Source of the DNA: a bacterium
Lineage (GTDB): Bacteria; CSSED10-310; JAFGSJ01
Assembly (NCBI GenBank): GCA_016934675.1
Contig: JAFGSJ010000152.1
Coordinates: 29,199-93,198, forward strand
DNA length: 64,000 nt
Direction of reading: 5' to 3'
Positions 10,886-21,436 of this stretch are shown piece by piece (position 1 is the stretch's first letter; every line of letters begins with the position of its first letter). The notes beneath the pieces are model-generated. The model was given only the letters and a program-made list of their open reading frames with translations. It was not told the origin of the DNA and did no database searches. The position numbers and the translations under genes were made by a program.

Positions 10886-11654
10886 GGTTCTGTTCCCGCT
10901 CAGCCTGATTGATCAAGTAAATGAATATATCTTCGAGAAACTTCTGACCGGTCAGGGTCTGCAATTCCGATAAACTACCCGTAGCATGGATGCGCCCGTC
11001 ATGAATTATCGCGATCCGGTCACATAGTTTTTCCGCCTCACTCATGATATGGGTCGAGAAAATGACCGCGCGGTTTTCAGCCCGGCAATTCTGGATGAAT
11101 TTCATCATGACGCTGGTTACCAGGATATCGAGTCCCACGGTCGGTTCGTCGAAAACGAGTACGGGCGGATCGTGGACCAGGGTCCGGGCGATGGACACTT
11201 TCTGTTTCATGCCGGTCGAAAGACGATCAGACCTGACCCGGGCAAACGGACCCAGCTCGAATAGATCGATCAGCTTTTCAATGCGCGATTTTAACTCATT
11301 GCGAGGTACGTGGTTCAATTTGCCAAAATACTCGAGAATTTCCACAGCAGTCATGCGCGGAAAAAGCCCGGTCGTGCTCGAGAGAAAACCGATCGAGGCC
11401 CTGACCTGTTCCGGCTGACGCATGATATCATAACCATTGATCAGGGCCGTGCCGGATGTCGGTCGGATCACCGTGGACAGCATCCGTAAGGTCGTGGTTT
11501 TTCCCGCTCCGTTCGGACCAAGTAATCCAAAAATCTCACCCCGTCTACAGCTGAAGGAAACATTATCCGCCGCACGAACCTCGCCGCGCTGCCGATCGAA
11601 ATAGATTTTGCTCAATGCTTGTGCCTCGATCATGTCAGTCATGGCTTTCTCCAC
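10872..11654 (-). CDS. ABC transporter ATP-binding protein (NatA-like)
   Basis: Walker A GPNGAGKTTT, signature LSTGMKQKVSIAR, Walker B VLVFDEPTVGLD. Confidence 0.95.
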   Translation of the reverse strand: MEKAMTDMIEAQALSKIYFDRQRGEVRAADNVSFSCRRGEIFGLLGPNGAGKTTTLRMLSTVIRPTSGTALINGYDIMRQPEQVRASIGFLSSTTGLFPRMTAVEILEYFGKLNHVPRNELKSRIEKLIDLFELGPFARVRSDRLSTGMKQKVSIARTLVHDPPVLVFDEPTVGLDILVTSVMMKFIQNCRAENRAVIFSTHIMSEAEKLCDRIAIIHDGRIHATGSLSELQTLTGQKFLEDIFIYLINQAEREQNHEMV

Positions 11655-12949
11655 AATCTGATTCTAGCAAGTAATGAGGTCGCTTTTTTTATGGTTTCTG
11701 TTTTTTCACCCCACAGGGTGTTCTCATTCTTCAAACGAGAACTGGCCGCCCAAAGGACCACTCCGGTATAGACCGTGAGCGACAGTAGGACCAGGGCAAT
11801 TTTGTCCCACTGATAAATATTATTGAGTAAATCCCTGAACATCAGCGAGGCGTTAGCCACCGGGACCAGGGCTATGCCCGTGGTCAAAGTTATGCCCGGC
11901 AGGGCCGAAATGATCGCGGGCTGAAACGAAATAATGAAAAAGGGCGTGACATAACTCTGTCCCTCGCGAAAATTACGAGCGTACGAGGCGATCAAAATGC
12001 TGGCTGCTCCAAATCCAGCCGCAATGATGATCGTCGTCAACAGGACCAGTGGGAGTGAGCGGAGTGGTATGGAAAAAGCGGCATTGCCCTGATTCCCCAT
12101 CAAAAAAATCGTATGACTCGCCGTCAATCCTAATGCGGCAATATTCAAGAATACAGCCACAATACCGGCCAGAACCACCGCTCCAAATTTGCCCAACACC
12201 AAACTGAAACGCGAATTTGGAGTCAGAAGCGTGGTTTCGAGGGTCTTTCGTTCACGCTCGCCCACAATGACATCGATCGCGGGATAGAGTGTGCCCATGG
12301 CCGCCATAATGATAATCATCATCGGCAACAAATGCCCTAAAATATAGATACCCATCTGTTCGCTAGAGGCGATGTTGTGTGTTTCAATCTGAAAGGGTTC
12401 GACTACAGTTTCCGGCAACTCATGGTCCAGAGCTAGAAAAAGTAGGACCAGTTCCCGAAACTCGGTCATTACTCCCAGTACCCGCTCTTTGGCCGTAACC
12501 GAATACTCGTTGGCCTGATCATACTCGAGCCGCATTCTGAAACAGGGCGAAGCTGGATCATAATATACATCCTGAATATCCAAGACAGCATCGACACCAT
12601 CTTTACCGATCCGAGCATGGCCCGGCACCACCTCGATCATGTCAGTCGTTTCGAACAAGGACATGAGTTCCGGAGCACTTTCTCCGTTGAGGACCGCCAC
12701 TTTCGAATTCTGGTTCTCGACCGCGCCCCGCTGCAGAAGCATGACCTGATTCATGACCCAGAAAGTGATCGGATAGAGAAAAATGGGTAGAACGATACTG
12801 TAAATCACAATGTTCCGATCACGGACGAAACAAAGCAATTCTTTGAAAAAAACGACGATCACATCGCGGACAAATGACATGAACACCACCACTCCACGGA
12901 CAAGCGAGAACATGGTTGTCTGAGTCTCGATTTCCCCGGCTTTCTCCAA
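11639..12949 (-). CDS. ABC-2 type permease (NatB-like)
   Basis: VGERERKTLETTLLTPNSR plus multiple TM segments; overlaps the ATPase gene. Confidence 0.88.
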   Translation of the reverse strand: MEKAGEIETQTTMFSLVRGVVVFMSFVRDVIVVFFKELLCFVRDRNIVIYSIVLPIFLYPITFWVMNQVMLLQRGAVENQNSKVAVLNGESAPELMSLFETTDMIEVVPGHARIGKDGVDAVLDIQDVYYDPASPCFRMRLEYDQANEYSVTAKERVLGVMTEFRELVLLFLALDHELPETVVEPFQIETHNIASSEQMGIYILGHLLPMMIIIMAAMGTLYPAIDVIVGERERKTLETTLLTPNSRFSLVLGKFGAVVLAGIVAVFLNIAALGLTASHTIFLMGNQGNAAFSIPLRSLPLVLLTTIIIAAGFGAASILIASYARNFREGQSYVTPFFIISFQPAIISALPGITLTTGIALVPVANASLMFRDLLNNIYQWDKIALVLLSLTVYTGVVLWAASSRLKNENTLWGEKTETIKKATSLLARIRLWRKP

Positions 12950-12951
12950 AA

Positions 12952-13491
12952 TCAGAAATAGACCAGAAAACCGACATCAGCCCAGAGACCGTTCCAGTCC
13001 TCAATATCGCTCGCCTCGATCTCCGGTTTAAAATAGACCCAGCGCAAATCACCATAAAAAGCGATATACTCGGTCAGGGGTAACTCGACCCCGGCACCAC
13101 CATGCCAGCCGAACTCGTGCCCATCATCTTTAATGACAGGTGTATCATAGTCGTAATGATACCAACCGGCCCCCGCATTCAGATACAGTTCGAGTATCCT
13201 CGAGGGAATGAGGTAAATCAATAAAGTGGCCTGGACCGGGTAGATGACCATCTCGACATCATTGTCATACTCTTCCTGATAATAATCGATCGAACCCTCG
13301 ACTGCAAATGTATCACTCAAACGAAACCTCAACTGCAAACCATAAAAAATGGTATCCTCGAGGTCCTGAGGTTCCCAGCGGGCCAAATGTCCACCAAAAC
13401 CGACCTGACCGACATGCGGTGATTGGGCCAGGGCCGACAAGGGCATAAAGAACAGCATCACAACACCGATAACCAGACACAATGATTTCAT
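12952..13491 (-). CDS. Outer-membrane beta-barrel family protein
   Basis: Signal peptide; alternating aromatic strands; terminal WADVGFLVYF. Confidence 0.75.
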   Translation of the reverse strand: MKSLCLVIGVVMLFFMPLSALAQSPHVGQVGFGGHLARWEPQDLEDTIFYGLQLRFRLSDTFAVEGSIDYYQEEYDNDVEMVIYPVQATLLIYLIPSRILELYLNAGAGWYHYDYDTPVIKDDGHEFGWHGGAGVELPLTEYIAFYGDLRWVYFKPEIEASDIEDWNGLWADVGFLVYF

Positions 13492-13715
13492 GTAGTAACC
13501 TCCCGAATAACCGTTTGTTCTTCTCTGTCTGTGGGACCGTACTATTTCTTATTATATTATTCCTCAATCTCCAGTTCAAGTTCGGCATTGAATCTCGCGT
13601 TTTCTGTGTGTTTTTGTGTCAATCGCGACCCAACGAATTCAATACAATTCATTCAATGAAATGTGAGGTGAGTGGCTGTGCAGGGGAGCCCTCAGAAATG
13701 ACGGTCCCACCGCAC

Positions 13716-16175
13716 TCATTGGACCCGAAACCGCAGATCGCTCTCGACCGACAATTCATTCAACCTTAAGCCACCCTGGGGATAACGGTCCTTCATGCTG
13801 AGCCAGAAATGGGTCCTGTGCTCGGGTGGAGGGCCACTGAGCGAGAGAACGACCAGATATCGGTTTCCTCGGGCATTGTTCACTCGATCGAATCTTACCG
13901 TCAACCAGTCTGCATCACCAATTCGCTCAAATGTCTGCCTGACCGTCTGCAGCAGCGATTCTTCCTGGCCCTCCATTATGTACAATCGGGCTGTCAGGCT
14001 GAATGAAACCCTTTGATAACGGGTCGCGATCTGGACCGAAAAACGATCAAACGCATCACATTCGGTAGAAAAACTCTGGCCAATCGTCTCGATCGTATGC
14101 AAAGAAGGGCTGAGAACGTCATACATGTTTTGTTCGGCACAAAACGCCGTGATGTGAAAAGCCACACTCTTTGAGGGAAACATATCGCCATGTAAAGGTA
14201 TACGAGCCGCCTTTTTTTGGCCCAGGTCCTGTTGGGCTTGTTTGATATTGCCCCAGATTGCAATTTGATCCGGTTCAATTTCGATGGATTGTCGATAATA
14301 GTGCAAGGCTTGATGATAATCCTGAAGCTCCATAAACAGGTTGCCCAGAAGAATAAAAATATCCGGATTGTCTGGTGCCAATTCCGCGGCCTGCCGCAAA
14401 GCGGATTCAGCTTCCCCGACCTGACGCTCCTGAAGATAAATCCTGCCGAGCAACTCTTTGATATGGCCGGAAAAAGGTCTCCACTTGTCAGCTTCAACGA
14501 GTAATTGTTTGGCACGATCCAGATTATTTTCCCTGTATTCGACCTGGGCCAGCGAATAATGCGTCAGGGGATAATGGGGATTGATACTCAGCACTGCGTG
14601 AAAAAAATCTCGGGCAGACTCGAGCCTGTTCATGTGAAGAGCGACAGCTCCCGAAGCACTCAAGATGTCTATATCGTTGGCATTGATTCGTACGGCCCGG
14701 TGCAGTATTTCATCCGCCTGCTCGTATTCATGCTGCTCGATCAATCCTCGGGCTGTTTTGAGAAGAATATCAGCCCGATAGCGGGAAACGATGCCGGGTA
14801 TGGAATACACGACGATCGAGCCGATCATGATTAGGAAAACGCACATGGTCAGGATTGTCTGCACTTTTCCGGAGACCACGGGTTGTTTCGGACTGGTAAC
14901 CGTGTCCGCATAAGCTATGATCAGGGCACAGCCGAACCAGAAAATGGTCTGGGTACTCAAAAACCGAAAGCTGACGCTGACCCAATTCTGGACCAGTATG
15001 GCGCCCAGTCCGATCATGATGCCGAGTATCGGGAAATAACCCTGATCGATATCCTGTCGCACGATTCGCCTGAAACCATAAAGAAGTGCAGCCAGACAGG
15101 CCAGGAATGCCAGCAATCCTGTCAGCCCGTTTTCGACCAGCAGTTCGAGATACTCGCTATGTGCATGCTTCAGCATGGTCATAGTGGTAAAGGGCGGGAC
15201 CCGATATAATTCTGCCAGGTGATATTGGGGAAAAACAGCGGAAAAAGTGCCGGTGCCAAACCCCAAAACGGGTTTTTCCATCAAAGCCGGGACCAAAGAC
15301 TGGTATATCAAAACTCGCGATTTAATGCTGGTTTCGTTTGCATCCCGCAATGCACAGATTCGAGTCACCAGATCCGTATGCATGATGAACATCCCGCCGA
15401 CAATACCAATCGTCAGCAGTATGAGTATCACTGGCCAGACTCCATTCTTTAAAAATCGGTATGTCTTTTTAAAAAACACAAACGGCATAAAAACGATGAT
15501 CAGTGACAGCAAAGCACTACGGCAACGTGTAAGCATCAGGCACCAGAACGACAGAAATAGCAACGCTGTGCCGGATACCCGCATAAACACCGACGGCTGA
15601 CCCAATTGACTGAATAAGAGAACGGGAATGCTGAAAATCAACCAACTTGCATAGAAATTCGGGTGACCGAATGTCGAAAAAATCCGCCCCTCGAAACCAA
15701 GCCATGGGACCGGGTCCAATCCATAATGTTGACCTATTCCATACAATCCGGTTAATCCTGAAACAAGATAAATGACCATGACAAAAAAGCGTAACCGTTC
15801 GAGGCCGACCTGAGACCGGGCCACGATCATTACCAGGATCAACAGGGGAATCGTTGTGACAAGATACGAAAGAGTGAGGAGAGGATACTCTGAACAGGAC
15901 AACGAGCCGATCTGTATACCGAAATACAGCAGAAAGGGATAATGAATAAAGGAAATTGCGAGCAGACGTTCCCTGACTGATCGCTCGGATATCGCCAGAC
16001 AACCGACCAGACCAGACCCGCCAACCAATACCAGGCTTTTTAAGAGATCGGGCTGGTTCGCACTCAGCGAAAAGGTGAGCATGACTAACACAAAAATGAT
16101 ATTTAACAGCCACCAGACCGATAATGACAAAAAGGTGGATGAGCCCTGTTCCCTTAAATGTGTGGTTTTGTTCAT
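13716..16175 (-). CDS. O-antigen ligase-like (Wzy/WaaL) membrane protein with C-terminal TPRs; start taken at MNKTTHL
   Basis: Multiple TMs, FGHPNFYASWL, HAHSEYLELLVENGLTG, then TPR units; ATGA overlap with the upstream acyltransferase. Confidence 0.85.
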   Translation of the reverse strand: MNKTTHLREQGSSTFLSLSVWWLLNIIFVLVMLTFSLSANQPDLLKSLVLVGGSGLVGCLAISERSVRERLLAISFIHYPFLLYFGIQIGSLSCSEYPLLTLSYLVTTIPLLILVMIVARSQVGLERLRFFVMVIYLVSGLTGLYGIGQHYGLDPVPWLGFEGRIFSTFGHPNFYASWLIFSIPVLLFSQLGQPSVFMRVSGTALLFLSFWCLMLTRCRSALLSLIIVFMPFVFFKKTYRFLKNGVWPVILILLTIGIVGGMFIMHTDLVTRICALRDANETSIKSRVLIYQSLVPALMEKPVLGFGTGTFSAVFPQYHLAELYRVPPFTTMTMLKHAHSEYLELLVENGLTGLLAFLACLAALLYGFRRIVRQDIDQGYFPILGIMIGLGAILVQNWVSVSFRFLSTQTIFWFGCALIIAYADTVTSPKQPVVSGKVQTILTMCVFLIMIGSIVVYSIPGIVSRYRADILLKTARGLIEQHEYEQADEILHRAVRINANDIDILSASGAVALHMNRLESARDFFHAVLSINPHYPLTHYSLAQVEYRENNLDRAKQLLVEADKWRPFSGHIKELLGRIYLQERQVGEAESALRQAAELAPDNPDIFILLGNLFMELQDYHQALHYYRQSIEIEPDQIAIWGNIKQAQQDLGQKKAARIPLHGDMFPSKSVAFHITAFCAEQNMYDVLSPSLHTIETIGQSFSTECDAFDRFSVQIATRYQRVSFSLTARLYIMEGQEESLLQTVRQTFERIGDADWLTVRFDRVNNARGNRYLVVLSLSGPPPEHRTHFWLSMKDRYPQGGLRLNELSVESDLRFRVQ

Positions 16176-17101
16176 TGATGCTGGTCTCGTGGTTGCGTTT
16201 TCCAGCGGCGATGGAACCAGAAATACTGGTCCGGATACGCCCGCACATTGTGTTCCAGAAGCTCGACCCACTGTCGGGTCAGAAAGCGGATTGATTCCTG
16301 GAGATCGCCCGGAGGCGGCGTTTCGATTGGATTGAAGGTGAGATCGTACGACCCGACTTCTTTTCGTCGGAAAAATACCGCAAACAATGGCGCGCCATGC
16401 TGGAGAGACAGGAGGGCAGGGCCGATATAGGTCGAGGCCGGTTTGCCCAAGAAATCGATGAAAATACCGTGATGTCTCGCATCCTGATCGGGAATGATGC
16501 CGATAAGTTCATTTTGGGCTAAAGCTGACGAGGTCTTCTCTTTATAATCCTCTATCTCGATCAAATTTCCGGTATGACGATGACGATGGCTCAATAGTAA
16601 TCGATCCACCAGGGGATTGGACATTTTCTTGTACAAGGTATGCATTTTGAAACCGAGTATTTTCAGGGAATAACCGACCAATTCCCAGTTACCAAAATGA
16701 CCGGTGAGAAGAATGGCACCCTTTTTGTCGGCCAGGGCTGCCCGCACTTGCTCATCGCCTCTAATCGTCACCTGCCGGTTGAAATCGAGACCGATTTTTG
16801 GCGAATGGATGAACTCGGCTATGAAATAACCCATATGAATGAAGAGTTGCCGCAACAGGTCTTCGATACGGTCCTGACCCCAGTCCTGACCTATGGTCAT
16901 CCGAATATTTTCCTGCGCTGTTTTCTTTAAGGAGGGCCCGAGTTTATAGATAGTCAGGGCCAGTCCTTTCCAGATGCGGGCAGAGAGGGATAACGGCATC
17001 AGGCCGAAGAACCCTAACAGCATTTTTACCGCCATATACTCAAGCAGATATCGGGCTTTTTTCATCAGGATCGCTTTCAGACTTGATTGCACGACCTCCA
17101 A
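16172..17101 (-). CDS. Lysophospholipid/lipid A acyltransferase (LpxL/HtrB family)
   Basis: LTGHFGNWELVGY, IGIIPDQDARHHGIFIDFLGKPAST, FWFHRRWKT. Confidence 0.9.
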   Translation of the reverse strand: MEVVQSSLKAILMKKARYLLEYMAVKMLLGFFGLMPLSLSARIWKGLALTIYKLGPSLKKTAQENIRMTIGQDWGQDRIEDLLRQLFIHMGYFIAEFIHSPKIGLDFNRQVTIRGDEQVRAALADKKGAILLTGHFGNWELVGYSLKILGFKMHTLYKKMSNPLVDRLLLSHRHRHTGNLIEIEDYKEKTSSALAQNELIGIIPDQDARHHGIFIDFLGKPASTYIGPALLSLQHGAPLFAVFFRRKEVGSYDLTFNPIETPPPGDLQESIRFLTRQWVELLEHNVRAYPDQYFWFHRRWKTQPRDQHQ

Positions 17102-17150
17102 TCAAATCAGTTCTGGTATTTGGATCGAGTCAACCCTTTTCCAGACCATA

Positions 17151-18062
17151 TCAGGCAAAGAGCTCGGTTTTATTGTCTCGGGTCACCCCCCAGGACATGG
17201 AGGGCGTATTAAACGCATGCCCAATGCGGCCCCGGGCATCGATACAGATCAGGCCACACGAGCATTTCCGACGTTCGAGTCGGGTGATGAGTCTGCGAGC
17301 GGCAACAGGGGCACTGTCCTGTTCGAGCATGGTAACCAGGCGGAAAGCCGCCATTTCACCGCAAATCGCTTCCCCGTGCCCAGTCAAGGAAACAGCCCCG
17401 GCTTTCGAGGCATAGGTCCCAGCCCCGATGATGGGCGAGTCCCCAACCCGCCCGGGCAGATGCAGAAACATTCCGCCCGTGGAGGTCGCCACGGCCAGGG
17501 CACCTTTATTGTCCCGGGCGACCGCCCCGACTGTACCCGGGCAATACATTTTCAGAAAATTCGGTACTCGTGGGAAAAATTTCATTTTTTGGGTCTTGGT
17601 AATTTTTTTGATGGTGCGTTGATAGAAGCGAACACGTTCATCGGTCAGAGGCTCATAATCGGGATAACCGAGTTTTCGGGCGAACAGGGTGGCGCCCTGG
17701 CCGACCAGGAGACGGTGGTCGGTTTTGATCATGACTTCCCGAGCCAGAACGACCGGGTGCTCGACTCGACTTATCGCGGCCACGGCTCCGGAACGACCGT
17801 CATCCGTCATAACCGCCGCATCCATTTCGACCTGCCCGGTCAATGAAGGGACCGAACCAGTCCCGGCATTGAACACCGAGATGGATTCGAGCATTGAAAC
17901 CGCTGCCACAACAGCATCAAGGGCGGACCCCCCCCGCTCGAGACAGACATAACCTGCCGCCAACGACCGGGCAATTCCCCGACGATGACGCTCGCGATAT
18001 TTGATCTGACCAGCCCCACCATGGACAATCAGGACCGGACTGAAACCATGCTTCCGGGCCAT
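17151..18062 (-). CDS. Isoaspartyl peptidase / type 2 L-asparaginase (Ntn hydrolase)
   Basis: VHGGAGQI, GTVGAVARDNKGALAVATSTGG with nucleophile Thr; start taken at MARKHGF. Confidence 0.88.
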   Translation of the reverse strand: MARKHGFSPVLIVHGGAGQIKYRERHRRGIARSLAAGYVCLERGGSALDAVVAAVSMLESISVFNAGTGSVPSLTGQVEMDAAVMTDDGRSGAVAAISRVEHPVVLAREVMIKTDHRLLVGQGATLFARKLGYPDYEPLTDERVRFYQRTIKKITKTQKMKFFPRVPNFLKMYCPGTVGAVARDNKGALAVATSTGGMFLHLPGRVGDSPIIGAGTYASKAGAVSLTGHGEAICGEMAAFRLVTMLEQDSAPVAARRLITRLERRKCSCGLICIDARGRIGHAFNTPSMSWGVTRDNKTELFA

Positions 18063-18258
18063 GTATTCGTCTCCTGTCAAATGCAGAACTATTATAATCT
18101 GGTTACAATGACATTGCAACACAATTGTTCCGACGATGGGAGCACACCATGAATCTGTAATCAGGGCCATATCGAGATCGGGGCTTGATTTGATAAAGTT
18201 TACAAAGCTTACTCAATAGGTTATACATAAAACAACCCTGGTCTTAAATTGTCTGACT

Positions 18259-20901
18259 GTGATGAGGTTGATCGTGGAAGAACTTCTAGGCAGAACGATC
18301 GAGCATTTTCGTGTCGTCGAAATGCTCGGTAAGGGCGGTATGGGCTCAATTTACATCGCCTATGATGAAAAATTACAGCGACGGGTCGCCCTCAAGGCAT
18401 TACGTCACGAATTCTGTGGTCATCCGGAGGCCAGGCAGCGTTTCCTGCGTGAGGCCCGGCTATTATCAAAGCTGGACCATCCCAACATCTGCCGGATTTA
18501 TAATATCATCGAGGGCCACGATCTGGAAAGCGATTACCTCGTTCTGGAACTCATTCAAGGCGAGAACCTCAAAGAGCTTCTCAAAAAGCCTATGGACAAA
18601 AACCTGCAGATGAACATTGCCCGGGAGCTTCTCAATGTTTTGACTATGGCACACGAAAAGGGGATAATCCACCGCGATCTCAAACCATCCAACCTTATGG
18701 TCACTCCGGAAGGAACACTGAAAGTGCTCGATTTCGGTTTGGCCCGGACGAGCGATTGCAATGACTGGACCGACTGGTCAGACATGGCCCGTTTTATTCC
18801 CGGAGCGGGCACCCCCCAAGCTCAACCCGGTGATATGACCGTGTCTGATATCGCCGGAGCAGATCGGGCTTTGTTCGAGGAAACAGCCGATATACGATCG
18901 GGCGAGTTGAAGCAAACACCTTCTTCCTCGGCAGAATACTGGACCAGCTGGGGTACCGTGCTGGGGACGATCGGTTATATGAGTCCCGAGCAAGCCAGGG
19001 GAGAACAAGTAACGGTAGCAAGCGATATTTACTCTAGCGGTTTAATCTTCCAAGAACTGTTTACCCTGAAGGCGGCTACCCGACAGACACCCGACCCCAT
19101 GGCCAGGTTTCAAGCGGCGAAACGGGGAGAAACCCTGCCCATAACCGGACTCGAGCCTGACCTGACCAACCTGATCAATCGCATGAAATCTTTTTATCCT
19201 CACTCACGCCCAACGGCAATCGATGCTTCGGAACGCTTGGCCTATATTCAATCACGCCCAAGCCGGAGACGACGTAAGGTCTTGCTTGCTTCAGGAATTT
19301 CTTTTCTCCTGATTGTTGCTTGTATTATGACCGGCCTGTCACTCCGGTTGCGACACGAAGTTCAACGCGTTGCCCAGTCTCTTGCTGAAACACAGGAAGT
19401 AGCAGATTATTTAGTTGAAATATTTAAAATGAGCGATCCATACGAAAAGCATGTTCCCAGTGTGAATGAAATTCTCGATCGAGGATCTGCCGATATTCAA
19501 ACCAGATTTGTCAGTCAACCCTTGATGCAGGCCCGATTCATGGAAGTCTTCGGCACCATTTATCAGCGGATGGGCCAGTATCAAAAAGCGGAAACCTTTC
19601 TGGAGGATTCCCTGAAGATACGAACCGAGACACTTCCGTCCGGTCACAAGGACATTGCCGGTTCGCTGAAGATGCTGGCCGATATCTATCAAATCGAAGC
19701 ACGGTATGCAGATGCTGAAACGTTATACACCAAGGCCCTTGAAATGAGTGAGCAAAACTATGGCTTGATCCACCCAAAGGTGGCGGAAGTATTGGATAGT
19801 CTGGCGGCAAATTATGCAACTCAGGGGCAGTACGATCAGAGTGAACCGCTTTACCACAAGGCCCTGGCTATTCGGGAAAAGATCCTTGGACCCGATCATG
19901 TCCAGGTTGCGGAAACGCTGTGCGGTTTAGCTTTACTCTACGCCGATCAGGGAAAATTCGCCCAAAGTGAACCACTCTATCTGCGGGCCCTGTCGATCGA
20001 GGAGAAAGTATTGGGCCCCGAACATCCGGAACTCGCCATCACTCTCCAGAATCTGGCCGGGCTCTATTACAATCTAAACAAGTTTGATCAGAGTGAAGCT
20101 CTTTACCTGCGTGCAATTGACATAAAGGAAAAAGCGTTGGGCCCCAATCACCCCGAAGTGGCGACCTCATTACAGAACCTGGCCGGACTCTATCATAATC
20201 ACAGTCTCTATGATAAAGCCGAACCCCTCTATGTGCGAGCGCTTTCGATCGAAAGAGCCACCCTGGATTCAGAGCATCCCTCTCTGGCAACCACTCTTCA
20301 GAACCTCGCCGTACTTTATTATCACCAGGGCAAATATGACCAGAGCGAGCAGTACTACCTGCACGCACTCGCAATTGAGGAAAAAGTTCTCGGGCCGGAC
20401 CATCCGTCTCTGGCCATAACCCTGCAAAACATAGCAGGACTCTATGTAAAACAGGGCCAGTATGACCAGGGCATTCCCCTCTATCTCCGTGCCCTTGCGA
20501 TCCGGGAGCATGCATTTGGACCAGATCATCAACTTGCAGCCCAAACTCTTGCCCTTTTGTCATGGGCCTATTTCAAGCAGGGTCTCTTTGAAAAAGCACA
20601 ACTATTGACTGAACGTGCCCTTGAAATCAGAGAACAGACCTACCCCGCCGGTCATGCCTGGATCACAATCCTGATCCAACGTTTGGCCTGGATTTACCGG
20701 GAAATGAAACAGTATGAAAAATCCGAGGAACTGTTCCAACGCGCCCTCACGATCTATCAGACGCAACCCGACCAGGAACCCGAATGGCAGATCGAGGCAC
20801 TGACCGAGTATGCTACACTACTTCGTATGCTAAAACGCGACCAGGAAGCAACTTTGCTTGATGACCAAGCAACTAGCCTCCGAAATACACTTACAAAGTA
20901 G
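18259..20901 (+). CDS. Ser/Thr protein kinase with TM segment and kinesin-light-chain-like TPRs
   Basis: LGKGGMGSIYIA, HRDLKPSNLM, DFGLAR, GYMSPEQARG; 42-aa TPRs. Confidence 0.93.
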   Translation: MMRLIVEELLGRTIEHFRVVEMLGKGGMGSIYIAYDEKLQRRVALKALRHEFCGHPEARQRFLREARLLSKLDHPNICRIYNIIEGHDLESDYLVLELIQGENLKELLKKPMDKNLQMNIARELLNVLTMAHEKGIIHRDLKPSNLMVTPEGTLKVLDFGLARTSDCNDWTDWSDMARFIPGAGTPQAQPGDMTVSDIAGADRALFEETADIRSGELKQTPSSSAEYWTSWGTVLGTIGYMSPEQARGEQVTVASDIYSSGLIFQELFTLKAATRQTPDPMARFQAAKRGETLPITGLEPDLTNLINRMKSFYPHSRPTAIDASERLAYIQSRPSRRRRKVLLASGISFLLIVACIMTGLSLRLRHEVQRVAQSLAETQEVADYLVEIFKMSDPYEKHVPSVNEILDRGSADIQTRFVSQPLMQARFMEVFGTIYQRMGQYQKAETFLEDSLKIRTETLPSGHKDIAGSLKMLADIYQIEARYADAETLYTKALEMSEQNYGLIHPKVAEVLDSLAANYATQGQYDQSEPLYHKALAIREKILGPDHVQVAETLCGLALLYADQGKFAQSEPLYLRALSIEEKVLGPEHPELAITLQNLAGLYYNLNKFDQSEALYLRAIDIKEKALGPNHPEVATSLQNLAGLYHNHSLYDKAEPLYVRALSIERATLDSEHPSLATTLQNLAVLYYHQGKYDQSEQYYLHALAIEEKVLGPDHPSLAITLQNIAGLYVKQGQYDQGIPLYLRALAIREHAFGPDHQLAAQTLALLSWAYFKQGLFEKAQLLTERALEIREQTYPAGHAWITILIQRLAWIYREMKQYEKSEELFQRALTIYQTQPDQEPEWQIEALTEYATLLRMLKRDQEATLLDDQATSLRNTLTK

Positions 20902-21323
20902 AAGATGGTCTCATTTTCAACCCTATATCTTTCAATTGCATTTATGAGCGGCATTAATCGTTCTCCTAATTCTTGAAAAGCATTCATTCGTACCGGTCTG
21001 ACATAATTACTATATCCATATTTAACTATAAATAGAGAAAAAAATCCAAAAGATAGTAATATCAGTGATATTGCCAAACATCTTTTTACTAAAAGACCCA
21101 TACTGCCCAATAGTATTGAACATAGCGCCAACGCAAATAACACTAAACCGAAAGAGAGGTTACTTGGATTGAAAAAGGGGTCTGGCCCGCCGGTAGAAGA
21201 CACATTTTCTTTCATTATTCGATATTCGGACACGACTACAAATGAACCCAATATCAGGGCCACAATCAACCCTGTGATGACCGCAATTATATATTTCAAA
21301 TTCTTTTTATTATCGTGTTTCAT
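20757..21323 (-). CDS. Small membrane protein, uncertain 3' end (overlaps kinase 3' end)
   Basis: N-terminal half has plausible TM segments; C-terminal ~48 codons are antisense to the kinase. Confidence 0.45.
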   Translation of the reverse strand: MKHDNKKNLKYIIAVITGLIVALILGSFVVVSEYRIMKENVSSTGGPDPFFNPSNLSFGLVLFALALCSILLGSMGLLVKRCLAISLILLSFGFFSLFIVKYGYSNYVRPVRMNAFQELGERLMPLINAIERYRVENETIFYFVSVFRRLVAWSSSKVASWSRFSIRSSVAYSVSASICHSGSWSGCV

Positions 21324-21436
21324 TTGAAAGCTTTTCTCATGACAGGGTTCTCCTGTCGCTATGAAGCGCAGCGGAATAGCGGTCGGGTGGAGCCCCTTGT
21401 CGGTATCTTGTATCGAGGCCCTTACTAGATGTTTGT

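Noticed and set aside
18259-20901. Periodic DNA similarity within 19.8-20.6 kb as a non-coding tandem repeat
   Set aside because: Explained by 42-aa TPR units in the kinase
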